Below, in pieces: positions 23,597-31,674 of a stretch of DNA of 36,387 bases. How positions within the stretch are numbered: position 1 is the stretch's first letter; the number at the start of each line of letters is the position of its first letter. The position numbers and the translations under genes were made by a program. The notes under the pieces were generated by a model. It saw only the letters and a list, made by a program, of their open reading frames with translations. It made no database searches and was not told the DNA's origin. The DNA comes from Promethearchaeota archaeon (GTDB taxonomy: Archaea; Asgardarchaeota; Lokiarchaeia; Sigyniarchaeales; SOKP01): assembly GCA_030612905.1 (NCBI GenBank), contig JAUWNA010000001.1:1-36387 (forward strand), written 5' to 3'.

Positions 23597-25399
23597 TTGA
23601 GAATCGCTGTACTTAATAAAGATCGCTGTAAACCTGATAAATGTAGCCCTTTTGGGGAAAAACCATGTATTAAATATTGTCCAAAGGTAAGAACAGGAGA
23701 AAAAACTATAGAATTAAGCCCGGATGGGAAAAATGTAAGAATAACAGAGAATCTATGTACTGGGTGTGGAATCTGTATAAAAAAATGCCCTTTTAATGCA
23801 ATAAAGATTGTTAATTTACCAGATCCCTTAAAAAACCAAATTACTTATCGTTATGGCCCAGATCAATTTACCTTATTTAGAATGGCTATTCCTAAGAAAG
23901 GAAAGGTACTAGGGTTAATAGGCCAAAATGGGATAGGGAAAAGTACTATGCTAAATATACTTTCAGGAGAATTAAGAATGAATCTTGGAATGTTTAAAGA
24001 TGAAGTTCCAAGTAATGATAGTATAATTAATTTCTTTAAAGGCTCAGAATTACAGCAGTATTTTATAGAGTTGTTTACTAAAAAATCTAAGATTGTTCAT
24101 AAGCCTCAAAATATTACTCTTATACCCAAACATGTTTCCGGAAAAGTTTATAATTTATTAAAAAAAAACGACATTAATGATCGTTTAGATTCAATTGTTA
24201 AGCAACTCAACCTTAATGAAATCTTAGATAGAAAAGTATCTGTTTTATCGGGTGGTGAGTTACAAAGGGTTGCCATTGCTGCTGCTTATCTTAAAGATGC
24301 AGATGTATATCTTATTGATGAACCTAGCTCTTATTTAGATGTTAGTGAAAGGATTAACATGGCTAAATTGATTAGATCCCTTACGGATAACGACAAAACC
24401 GTTGTCGTTGTTGAACACGACTTAGCAATATTAGACTACTTAAGCGATTATATATCCCTACTTTATGGAATTCCTGGAGCATATGGAATTATATCACACC
24501 CTCAAGGCGTAAGAGTAGGAATTAATATATATTTAAATGGGTATATTAAAGATGAAAATGTAAGAATTAGAAACGAACCAATTCGATTTCATGAAAGACC
24601 ACCTATAGATTCGTCATTTGACTCTGGAGCTATTATACTCTCTTATGAGAATTTAGAAAAAACATTGGGTGATTTCCATCTAACCGTAGATGGGAGTGAA
24701 ATCCACGCTGGCGAAATTATAGGTATACTTGGGGCTAACGCAATTGGTAAATCTACATTCATCGATTTAATAGCTAATAAAATAAAATCTAATACAGAAA
24801 ACGCTGAAAATAAAAAGTTAAAAGTTTCAGTCAAACCTCAATATATTGAAATAATTGAGTCAAAATTGGTTTCTGAAATTATCAATCAGATTAGATTGGC
24901 TCCTTATCTAAGTCAATCCTACAAAAAACGATTAATTAATGGGTTAAAATTGGAAGATATCAAAGGACGGAGGTTTTCTGAATTAAGTGGCGGAGAATTA
25001 CAAAGGGTAGCTATAGCTAACTGTTTATCGACTGAAGCTGATATTTATTTGTTAGATGAACCATCTGCTTTTTTAGATGTTGAAATGAGATTACAAGTCG
25101 CCCAACTATTGAGAAAATCTATTGAAGAATTAAAAAAATCAGCATTTGTAGTCGAACATGATATAATAACCCAAGATTTTATAGCGGATTCAATTTTAGT
25201 ATTTGAGGGAACGCCTGGGTTAGAAGGTAAGGCTTCTGCCCCATTAAATTTAAGAGATGGATTTAATTTATTTTTAAAATTGATGGGAATCACTTTTAGA
25301 AGAGATGAATTGACGAAACGGCCTCGAATTAATAAAGTTGGTAGTACTAAAGATGCCTATCAAAAAAGAATTAATGAATACTATTACATTCCTAAATAA
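23597..25399 (+). CDS. rli1: ABCE1/Rli1 ribosome-recycling ATPase
   Basis: 600 residues. The N-terminal Fe-S domain has two 4Fe-4S sets (KDRCKPDKCSPFGEKPCIKY and CTGCGICIKKCPF). NBD1: Walker A GQNGIGKST, signature LSGGELQRVAIA, Walker B DVYLIDEPSS. The hinge follows, then NBD2: GANAIGKSTF, LSGGELQRVAIA, IYLLDEPSAF. It splits ribosomes after termination with aRF1/aPelota and is near universal in archaea and eukaryotes. TTG start at 23597 agrees with the family start MRIAVL, with GGTGA 9 bases before it. Paired with lysS across a palindrome. Confidence 0.97.
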   Translation: MRIAVLNKDRCKPDKCSPFGEKPCIKYCPKVRTGEKTIELSPDGKNVRITENLCTGCGICIKKCPFNAIKIVNLPDPLKNQITYRYGPDQFTLFRMAIPKKGKVLGLIGQNGIGKSTMLNILSGELRMNLGMFKDEVPSNDSIINFFKGSELQQYFIELFTKKSKIVHKPQNITLIPKHVSGKVYNLLKKNDINDRLDSIVKQLNLNEILDRKVSVLSGGELQRVAIAAAYLKDADVYLIDEPSSYLDVSERINMAKLIRSLTDNDKTVVVVEHDLAILDYLSDYISLLYGIPGAYGIISHPQGVRVGINIYLNGYIKDENVRIRNEPIRFHERPPIDSSFDSGAIILSYENLEKTLGDFHLTVDGSEIHAGEIIGILGANAIGKSTFIDLIANKIKSNTENAENKKLKVSVKPQYIEIIESKLVSEIINQIRLAPYLSQSYKKRLINGLKLEDIKGRRFSELSGGELQRVAIANCLSTEADIYLLDEPSAFLDVEMRLQVAQLLRKSIEELKKSAFVVEHDIITQDFIADSILVFEGTPGLEGKASAPLNLRDGFNLFLKLMGITFRRDELTKRPRINKVGSTKDAYQKRINEYYYIPK

Positions 25400-25689
25400 T
25401 GTTCTAAAAAACTATCAAATTAATGTGAATATAATAAGATTTATGAACTCCTATTTTTCCACTGCAAAATTTTAAACTATGATAAAAATTTATTTTAGAA
25501 AATTAATTTGTTAATAGGATAATTTAAATATTTATGAGTAATTTAAGACTGGGGCTGCTTTATAATATATATACATAAACTTTCTACTATTTTATAATAA
25601 AAATTTGCAATGGAAATTTTGGAGCTTTTGATAATATTATTAAAAATTCAATAATAATAAAAATTGAAAAAAGAAATAATATTAAAAAT
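25400..25689. other. 290-base gap between converging genes
   Basis: AT-rich DNA between the 3' ends of rli1 and the winged-helix gene. No coding frame, tRNA or clear hairpin is visible; T-rich stretches may end both transcripts. A TATA-like TTATAATATATATA lies at about 25560-25575, but no gene follows it. Confidence 0.5.
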
Positions 25690-25953
25690 CTAATTCTTTA
25701 GTTTCCAAAAAACCAGGGGTCTACCTCTCATTCCATTATTCCTTGAAAATTTTTCAATAAACTTCCTTTTTTGCAATTTAAGCAAGTTATCATATATGGT
25801 AGTTCTTGGAGTTTTTAACTCTTTAACTAAAGCTTTGCGTGTATATGGTCCACCATTTTGCAATGTTTTAATCAAATTATATTGAATTGGTGTTAGATAT
25901 TCTTTAGATCCAAAATCTATTTCTGTTTTATTAGCCATAATTTTTTCCTCCAT
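25690..25953 (-). CDS. Winged-helix transcription regulator, likely autoregulated
   Basis: 87 residues. LTPIQYNLIKTLQNGGPYTR, then KALVKELKTPRTTIYDNLLK is a helix-turn-helix and GRPLVFWKLKN ends the wing. A compact, single-domain regulator. The ATG at 25953 is the longest start, but GGAGGAAAAAATTATG places a perfect ribosome binding site before the ATG at 25938 (residue 6), so MANKTE is the more likely N-terminus. Operator-like repeats lie just upstream, shared with the divergent RHH-like gene. Confidence 0.8.
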   Translation of the reverse strand: MEEKIMANKTEIDFGSKEYLTPIQYNLIKTLQNGGPYTRKALVKELKTPRTTIYDNLLKLQKRKFIEKFSRNNGMRGRPLVFWKLKN

Positions 25954-25960
25954 TTTTGAA

Positions 25961-26017
25961 CATTGGTATTAACTGTCAACTCGACAATTTATCGACATTT
26001 TAACCTAAGTACCAATG
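25961..26017. promoter_or_regulatory. Operator-like repeat cluster between two regulators
   Basis: An 8-base inverted repeat, CATTGGTA (25961-25968) and TACCAATG (26010-26017), encloses a TGTC-AACTC-GACA inverted repeat (25974-25986) and a second TCGACA (25992-25997) 11 bases after the first, one helical turn. This dense set lies directly before the winged-helix gene and 138 bases before the divergent RHH-like gene. Confidence 0.55.
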
Positions 26018-26154
26018 CTTAGTTCTATGATATATTATAGTATCGATTTTTATATAAAGATGCTTATTTATGCTTTATTATCATCAATTAACATAAATTT
26101 AAAAACGACAAAAATAATATTATAGTTGTAAATTAAAATCTTTTAATTACTAAA

Positions 26155-26529
26155 ATGACTGAGACAACAAGAACAACGGTTACTTTGAGTAAAATTAGTA
26201 TGAACCAAGTAAAAGAATTAGTTGGTGTTTTTGGAAGCACTCCTGCTTCAGTAATCAGCAGGATTGTAGAACATTTTTTTGACTATGGTAAATTTGATGA
26301 TGTTATAGAAAAAATGAAAGCAAAGAAGAGAGAGTTATTTCCTCCTGATGATATTACCATTAATAATAAAATCAAGAATTTATTTAAAGGAGTAAATAAA
26401 ATACCCTTTGAAGATTTTGTTGATTTTTTGCAAGTAGATAGAATATATGTATTAGAAAGTATTCATATTTGGACAGAAAGATACAATATTAAAATTATAG
26501 AAAATTTAGTTATAAAAAATTCTGATTGA
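26155..26529 (+). CDS. Ribbon-helix-helix-like DNA-binding protein
   Basis: 124 residues. The N-terminal 45 residues (TRTTVTLSKISMNQVKELVG, then STPASVISRIVEHFFD) have the strand-helix-helix form of an RHH domain. The C-terminal 65 residues are an all-alpha unknown module (KIPFEDFVDFLQVDRIYVLE). There is no nearby toxin gene, so this is unlikely to be an antitoxin. It is divergent from the winged-helix regulator and shares its operator region. Confidence 0.65.
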   Translation: MTETTRTTVTLSKISMNQVKELVGVFGSTPASVISRIVEHFFDYGKFDDVIEKMKAKKRELFPPDDITINNKIKNLFKGVNKIPFEDFVDFLQVDRIYVLESIHIWTERYNIKIIENLVIKNSD

Positions 26530-26566
26530 AATTAGATCTAATTGAACGCTATTTTAAGGATATATT

Positions 26567-26791
26567 TTATGTAATTTTAGCACCAAATTCTTCCCAAAAG
26601 TTCCTAGATAGTTCTAATGGCCATTCTAATAAAGAAGTCATAACTCCAACTATAATAAAAAAAATAAACAAAGCTAATCCAATTAATAAAGCGTATTCTA
26701 GAAGATTTCCACCATATTCGTCTAAAATGTATTCCTTTAATTTATTTTTTAAGATTTTATGAAATTTTTTAATGAAAGATCTTTTTTTCAT
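26567..26791 (-). CDS. Flp/Fap-type pilin
   Basis: 74 residues. A basic leader (KKRSFIKKFHKILKNKLKEY) is followed by DEYGGNLLEYALLIGLALF: a glycine cleavage site with a Glu-Tyr pair five and six residues after it, then a membrane helix, as in Flp pilins (G-x4-EY). The remaining 25 residues are the short mature tail. These small pilins are processed by an A24 peptidase and assembled by the Tad motor; a candidate peptidase and the motor genes occur elsewhere in this window, so the system is split over three loci. Stand-alone gene. Confidence 0.78.
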   Translation of the reverse strand: MKKRSFIKKFHKILKNKLKEYILDEYGGNLLEYALLIGLALFIFFIIVGVMTSLLEWPLELSRNFWEEFGAKIT

Positions 26792-26874
26792 GGTTTAAAA
26801 CAAATTATTTTTATAAAAGAATGATAAAATATGTTTTTAAACTAAACTAATTCTAAAAATTGAACAGTACTTGC

Positions 26875-27318
26875 TTACTCATTAAAAATTTTTAATATTT
26901 GATTGAGTTCCTTTTCTTTAGCTTGTTTTTTTGGAACATACAATTTAAATTTTCCATCTTCATTACTTCTAGGAATTATATGAACGTGAAAATGGTTAAC
27001 CACTTGACCAGCTGCCCTAAAATTATTTTGGAGAATATTATAACCATCAACTTTTAATTTTTTATGGATTAAAATAGATAATTTTTTAACTATTTCAAAT
27101 AATTCTGACAATTCAGTATTAGGAATTTCTTCTAAATTTTTATAGTGGTTTTTAGGAATAACAATCGTATGCCCTTTTGAAACTGGAAAAATGTCTAAAA
27201 AAGCTAAATTCTTATCATTTTCAAATAAAACTTTAGAGGGAATACTTTTCTCAATAATTTTGCAAAAAATGCATTTATCATCTTTTATCATTACTTTCAC
27301 TCTGTATTTTCGATCCAC
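26875..27318 (-). CDS. HIT-family nucleotide hydrolase
   Basis: 147 residues. CIFCKIIEKSIPSKVLFEND opens the HIT domain (with the CxxC zinc pair), and HFHVHIIPR is the histidine triad. The family cleaves nucleoside phosphoramidates, adenylylated intermediates or dinucleoside polyphosphates. The longest start is GTG at 27318; ATG at 27291 (residue 10) gives MIKDDKCIFC, the usual N-terminus, and is preferred. Confidence 0.9.
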   Translation of the reverse strand: MDRKYRVKVMIKDDKCIFCKIIEKSIPSKVLFENDKNLAFLDIFPVSKGHTIVIPKNHYKNLEEIPNTELSELFEIVKKLSILIHKKLKVDGYNILQNNFRAAGQVVNHFHVHIIPRSNEDGKFKLYVPKKQAKEKELNQILKIFNE

Positions 27319-27395
27319 ATAAATAATTTTTTATATTAATTTTTAAAAAACCTACACAGACTTTTAATTTTTGTAGTTGTTTAAAATCTCAATTA

Positions 27396-28235
27396 ATGCC
27401 TAAAAGGTTGATGGTTAATATGTTTTTTGTTGAGATTAAATCTTTATTTGAAAGAAAATTAGCTCCGAGAATATATAAGTTTAATTCCGAAAATTACGGG
27501 TTACATTACGGCCAAGTCAGTAAAAAAAAGTATATTAAAAGGATATTGTTTTCAGTTGATTTAAGTTTAGAATCAATTCACTATGCAATCAAAAATAAAA
27601 TTAATCTAATTATTTCCCTTTATGGCCTTATGAATGAACCAATTACTAATTTTAACCAATTACTAATAAACAAATTAACTTTGCTTTCTAAGTATCCAAC
27701 ATTAGTATTTGTACTAAGTTCACCTTTTATTGCAGCAGAAGGTGGAATTTCAGAAACTATTATGGAATCTTTATATTTAAAATTGGATAAACTTTTTAAT
27801 ATTGAGAATGATAAAGGCGAGATCGTTCCTATCGGGAGGATTTGCTTACCAGACTTATACACAGGGACTAAAAGGACATTAAACTTAGACAATTTATTGA
27901 AAAGGATCAAATCAAATTTACAAATAGAAAAAATTTCATTTGTAGGCGAATCAAGTACAGTAATTAATAAAATTTGTATTGTAGGAGGGGAAATAACGGA
28001 TTTAAATTACTTAAGAAAAGCTTTAAAGCATGGATGTGATTGCTATATTTCAGGAAATATGAACCATAATTTTGCAGATTACGCGAGAGAATCAGGTTTA
28101 AACTTAATTCAAATACCTCTTTACAATTGTCAAATGATAGCATTGAGAAAATTGTATAATTTTTTAAGTTTAGAATTTCCACACGACGAGTTCTACTTTT
28201 ATGATGCCAAAAATCCTATTAAAATTCACAATTAA
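27396..28235 (+). CDS. NIF3/DUF34-like protein, metal ligands altered
   Basis: 279 residues. The order of conserved blocks matches NIF3: NYGLHYGQ, KRILFSVDLSLESIHYAI, INLIISLYGLMNEPI, a middle insert, VGGEITDLNYLRKALKHGCD, YISGNMNHNFADYARESGLN. The canonical metal ligands are replaced: the HHP of block 3 is SLYG, the HTxxD block is SSPFIAAEGG, and the final HYxxE is LYNCQ. It is therefore a diverged NIF3 that has probably lost or changed its metal site. The family role is still unsettled. Confidence 0.75.
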   Translation: MPKRLMVNMFFVEIKSLFERKLAPRIYKFNSENYGLHYGQVSKKKYIKRILFSVDLSLESIHYAIKNKINLIISLYGLMNEPITNFNQLLINKLTLLSKYPTLVFVLSSPFIAAEGGISETIMESLYLKLDKLFNIENDKGEIVPIGRICLPDLYTGTKRTLNLDNLLKRIKSNLQIEKISFVGESSTVINKICIVGGEITDLNYLRKALKHGCDCYISGNMNHNFADYARESGLNLIQIPLYNCQMIALRKLYNFLSLEFPHDEFYFYDAKNPIKIHN

Positions 28236-28388
28236 ACGGGATTTCTAATTTTTATCTTAAAATTAAGGATGAAATAATACCAAAAAGAATCCATTAGAAA
28301 TTAATAATAAATTAAATTTAAATGGTTAAAATTTTACCTTCTTTTTAGTTTTAATATAAAATAAAATTTTTTAAAGAGATGAAAAATA

Positions 28389-28970
28389 TTGGTATTACTT
28401 GAATATAACGGAAGAAGTCCTAAAATCAGCAGTAATTGTTATGTATCTCCACTTGCTACTTTAATAGGCGATGTCACTGTAAATGATAATGCTATTATAT
28501 GGCCTGGCTCTATTATACGTGCTGAAAACTCTAAAATTAACATTGGAGAGTACACTACTGTATTTAATGGTGTTATGATGTTTACAAGATCCCAAAAAAG
28601 CTCAATTCATATTGGACGATATTGCATTATTGAGTCGGGAGTTACCATTTTAGGGTGCTTTATGGAAGATTATGTTCAAATTATGGAAGGTACTCTTATT
28701 TATGAAGAATGTTCAATTGGTGAAGGCTCAATAATTATCAACAAAAGCCAAATTCCCCCAGGATTAATAATTCCTGCTAGATCTGTATTACGTGGAATTC
28801 CTGTTGAGCCAATACGAGAACAATCTCGCAACGAAGTTCTAAAACAAAAGGATAAAGCAGAACATTATTCTCAACTATTTATAAAGATCAAAGAACAGCT
28901 TCCTAATGCTCAAAGCTATTTAATAACCCTTCCAGATTTTATTAAACTCCTTCTGAAAAAAGAATTTTAA
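28389..28970 (+). CDS. Hexapeptide-repeat protein, gamma-carbonic anhydrase-like without zinc histidines
   Basis: 193 residues. A left-handed beta-helix is clear from repeats such as IGDVTVNDNAIIWPGSIIRA, INIGEY, IHIGRYCIIESG and IGEGSIIINKSQIPPG, followed by a C-terminal helix. It matches the gamma-carbonic anhydrase/YrdA group in order and length, including GIPVEPIRE near the end. The three zinc-binding histidines of Cam are replaced (MMFTRS, IESGVTILGC), so carbonic anhydrase activity is unlikely. TTG start at 28389, with AGAGATGA before it. Confidence 0.8.
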   Translation: MVLLEYNGRSPKISSNCYVSPLATLIGDVTVNDNAIIWPGSIIRAENSKINIGEYTTVFNGVMMFTRSQKSSIHIGRYCIIESGVTILGCFMEDYVQIMEGTLIYEECSIGEGSIIINKSQIPPGLIIPARSVLRGIPVEPIREQSRNEVLKQKDKAEHYSQLFIKIKEQLPNAQSYLITLPDFIKLLLKKEF

Positions 28971-28984
28971 AAGAAAGAAAAAAA

Positions 28985-29878
28985 TTATATTTTAATGTTT
29001 AATTTATTTATCAATTCTTTATACCTAGAACGAAGAGTCACTTCTGTGACTCCTACAACATTAGCAATTTCTTTTTGAGAAATCCTTTTGTCTTTCTTTT
29101 TACATACTAAATATAATGATCCTGCGCACAAACCTTTTGGATCTTTGCCACTTGTCGAATATTTTGAAATAAAAGACTGTAAAACTTTTATTGCTGTTTT
29201 TTCAGTTTCGGCGCCTAATCCCAATTCAGCAATATACCTTGGTATAAGAGAAATCGGATCAGTAGAAGGCACTTTCAAATTTAATTCTCTTATTAATGTT
29301 CTGTAACATCTTCTTACATTTTTTGCATTAATAGATGTTTCATCTAATATCTCTTGAAGAGTTCTTGGAATCCTTCTTTCTCTACAAGCGAAGTATAGGC
29401 AAGCGGCAACCATCCCATTTATTGATCTGCCGCGTAATAATTTTCTCTTAAATGCTTCAATATACAACCTAATGGCTGCTTTTTTTACATGAATCGGTAA
29501 ATTTAAATTACTTCCTATTCTTTTTAACTCAGTTGTGGCGATTAGCATATTCCTTTTATCCCACGTCATGCGAGAATTCCATTTTGCAGCCCTTTTTAAA
29601 TCAGGATTTGTTATATTATTTTTATCAATAATAGTACTTAGACCCATATCAGGCAACAAAATAGAGATTGGAGATCCCGTCCTTTCCCTTCTTTCTTTTT
29701 CTTGCTTTGTAAAAGCCCTTTTACCGCTATGAGCTGTATCCAAAATTCTTTCGCTTATAACTAACCCACATTGACGACATACGATCTCTCCCTTTTCTTG
29801 AATTGAAATTGTCTTTCCTCCACATTCTGGACATAAATTTGATAAATCTCTAACTTCAGATTTTATTTCCATATTCAA
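28985..29878 (-). CDS. tfb: Transcription initiation factor B (canonical)
   Basis: 297 residues. The zinc ribbon has C16, C19, C34 and C37; the B-reader region (RAFTKQEKERRERTGSP) and both cyclin repeats (about 105-195 and 205-295) are well conserved, with a typical C-terminal KEIANVVGVTEVTLRSRYKE helix-turn-helix. The longest start is TTG at 29878; ATG at 29872 (residue 3), preceded by AGAGGT at 7 bases, is more likely. It is the housekeeping TFB, in contrast to the diverged copy at 5336-6385. Confidence 0.96.
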   Translation of the reverse strand: MNMEIKSEVRDLSNLCPECGGKTISIQEKGEIVCRQCGLVISERILDTAHSGKRAFTKQEKERRERTGSPISILLPDMGLSTIIDKNNITNPDLKRAAKWNSRMTWDKRNMLIATTELKRIGSNLNLPIHVKKAAIRLYIEAFKRKLLRGRSINGMVAACLYFACRERRIPRTLQEILDETSINAKNVRRCYRTLIRELNLKVPSTDPISLIPRYIAELGLGAETEKTAIKVLQSFISKYSTSGKDPKGLCAGSLYLVCKKKDKRISQKEIANVVGVTEVTLRSRYKELINKLNIKI

Positions 29879-30076
29879 AACCTCTTTGTAAAAAAATAAT
29901 TCTCAAACTAAATATTAAAACTACTAAATTCCCATGTAAACTAACTGAAAAACGCATAAATTGAAAATCTAAATTTCTTGTGACTGAAAATTGATTTCTT
30001 CCTTGAATGCAAATTATTTATATCCACCTTAGATATATAAATCTTTCGATCAAAATTATATGCTGTCTACAATATC

Positions 30077-30688
30077 CTACAGCATTAATGGCATAAATGT
30101 TGTAAATCCAAAAATTATAACACCTGAAATAGATATAACCAAATGCTTCATAGTTTGTCTAGGATGCTTACTTTTATATATAAGATACCAAATAGAAAGT
30201 ATTAGATGAAGCGTGAAGAAAAAAGAAGCCATAGCAACAATATAATAAAGCGTTTTTTCATGTGGATAAATTGCTGAATGAATATCAGTTATTCTATTCG
30301 TGATGTAAGGATCTATATCAGTAAGAGTTATGAAATTAAAAATAAGCCTATCCGGGAGTGGTTCAAAAGCCCATATTAAAAAATATATAAGGTAATTAAA
30401 GAGTATCCCACAAGCTAGAATAATGTAAGCGCTCCCTATAATTAATCTTGGTTTTGTGAGTAAACTTTTCTTATCTTTATTATTCTCTGAAGTTATTAAT
30501 CTTGATTTGAAATAAAATCCTCTTAACTTTAATAAAGTTAAAATTCCACACATCAGCAAGATCAGAACAAAAATAAATTTAATCAATTTGAAATATATTA
30601 TTGCGTATTTGTTAAATTCTATACACCATACTTCTAAGGGATTTACGATATCTCCAAATAAATCCTCTAAACGAAGAGAAGAGTCCAT
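30077..30688 (-). CDS. Four-helix membrane protein
   Basis: 203 residues with four membrane helices (about 25-53, 84-108, 143-166 and 180-200). Loops contain EPLPDRLIFNFITLTD and a conserved-looking His-rich segment (DIHSAIYPHEK, TLHLIL, KHPRQTMKHL). The helices with regularly spaced histidines recall small cytochrome-like or DUF420-type membrane proteins, but I do not recognise the family. Single gene; ATG start. Confidence 0.65.
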   Translation of the reverse strand: MDSSLRLEDLFGDIVNPLEVWCIEFNKYAIIYFKLIKFIFVLILLMCGILTLLKLRGFYFKSRLITSENNKDKKSLLTKPRLIIGSAYIILACGILFNYLIYFLIWAFEPLPDRLIFNFITLTDIDPYITNRITDIHSAIYPHEKTLYYIVAMASFFFTLHLILSIWYLIYKSKHPRQTMKHLVISISGVIIFGFTTFMPLML

Positions 30689-30800
30689 CTAATAATAATT
30701 TAATCTATTCATAAAAAAACTACACGCATAAGATATAGAATTTTTAAATTTAAAAAATTGAATTCGTTTTTTGGTCCTATATTCAAATTCTAAGGGTGAT

Positions 30801-31241
30801 CTACAGGATTTTTTCACACTCTTGATTTATTTCTTTTATTGTGGAAACGAAATCTTGCCACCAGTCTTGACCTTGTTGGACAACAAGCATAGAGTCTGTT
30901 TTTCTCGAATCTAGACATCTAATTTCCTCTTTTTGATCTTTGACTTTTTCTTTCCATATTTGACTAAAAATATTTTGCAAGTTTATCTTCACTTTCTTAA
31001 TTAGCTCTTCATAAGTTACAGAAACGTCCTCTTTTTTTTGAAGCTTCTGAAGCTGGTCAAATTTAATTTTTTCTTTAGCCCTATTTAAATCGCCACAGTT
31101 TATCGTTATCGAGAAAGACTCTGTTTTCCCATATTTACAAAACTTTTGGATTTCACATGGTGAACAATAACTCTCAAAACTTATTAGATAATCCTCTAAC
31201 CCAATAATAGAATAGTTTAAAATATTTGACATTAAATTCAC
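30801..31241 (-). CDS. Cysteine-containing hypothetical protein
   Basis: 146 residues, not recognised. YCSPCEIQKFCKYGK and a later INCGD give a possible C-x2-C-x6-C metal site in the first 50 residues; the rest is helical and charged (KEKIKFDQLQKLQKKEDVSV), with a C-terminal QDWWQDFV. The longest start is GTG at 31241, but that codon is part of AAGTGAATTTAATG, which is a ribosome binding site for the ATG at 31232; the latter is preferred. Confidence 0.6.
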   Translation of the reverse strand: MNLMSNILNYSIIGLEDYLISFESYCSPCEIQKFCKYGKTESFSITINCGDLNRAKEKIKFDQLQKLQKKEDVSVTYEELIKKVKINLQNIFSQIWKEKVKDQKEEIRCLDSRKTDSMLVVQQGQDWWQDFVSTIKEINQECEKIL

Positions 31242-31388
31242 TTTTTAAGATTATTATTAAAAAGTATGCTCTTTATTCTATTAAAATTTGAGGCTTTAGA
31301 ACCCAAAATTTTTTTAAATATCTAATCTTTAAGTAAATATTAAAAAACCAAATTTTATGAAATTTATGGAATTTGGCGAAATAAGCTC

Positions 31389-31462
31389 GGGAGAGTGGCT
31401 TAGCCTGGTATAGCGCACGGCTGATAACCGTGAGGTCGGGGGTTCGAAGCCCCCCTTTCCCA
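31389..31462 (+). tRNA. trnI: tRNA-Ile(GAT)
   Basis: Acceptor stem GGGAGAG/CTTTCCC with one G-U pair, D arm GCTTAGCCTGGTATAGC, anticodon arm CACGG-CTGATAA-CCGTG with anticodon GAT, T arm GGGGG-TTCGAAG-CCCCC, discriminator A. It is 74 bases long with no intron, and CCA is not encoded. Confidence 0.97.
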
Positions 31463-31674
31463 TTTTAAGACTAACTGTTATTATGGTATCTTCTCTAACG
31501 AAATATTAAATGTTTAATGAACTAATTTTAGATTTTTAATTTTTCCAAAATATTATTTTTTAAATCTCTACCAATTAAATAAAATGTAAAATTCAAATTT
31601 TTATTTAAATACTTTTAAGACACTTGTAAAATTATCAACTTCTTTAAAACGAAAAATAATTATCTGGTTAAAAA

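Noticed and set aside
26155..26529. RHH-like protein as an antitoxin
   Set aside because: No toxin-like gene (RelE, VapC or similar) is adjacent; the neighbouring genes are a divergent regulator and a pilin.
26526..26762. 78-codon plus-strand frame after the RHH-like gene
   Set aside because: It covers the Flp-type pilin gene on the other strand, which has a clear family motif; the plus frame has low-complexity composition and no motif.
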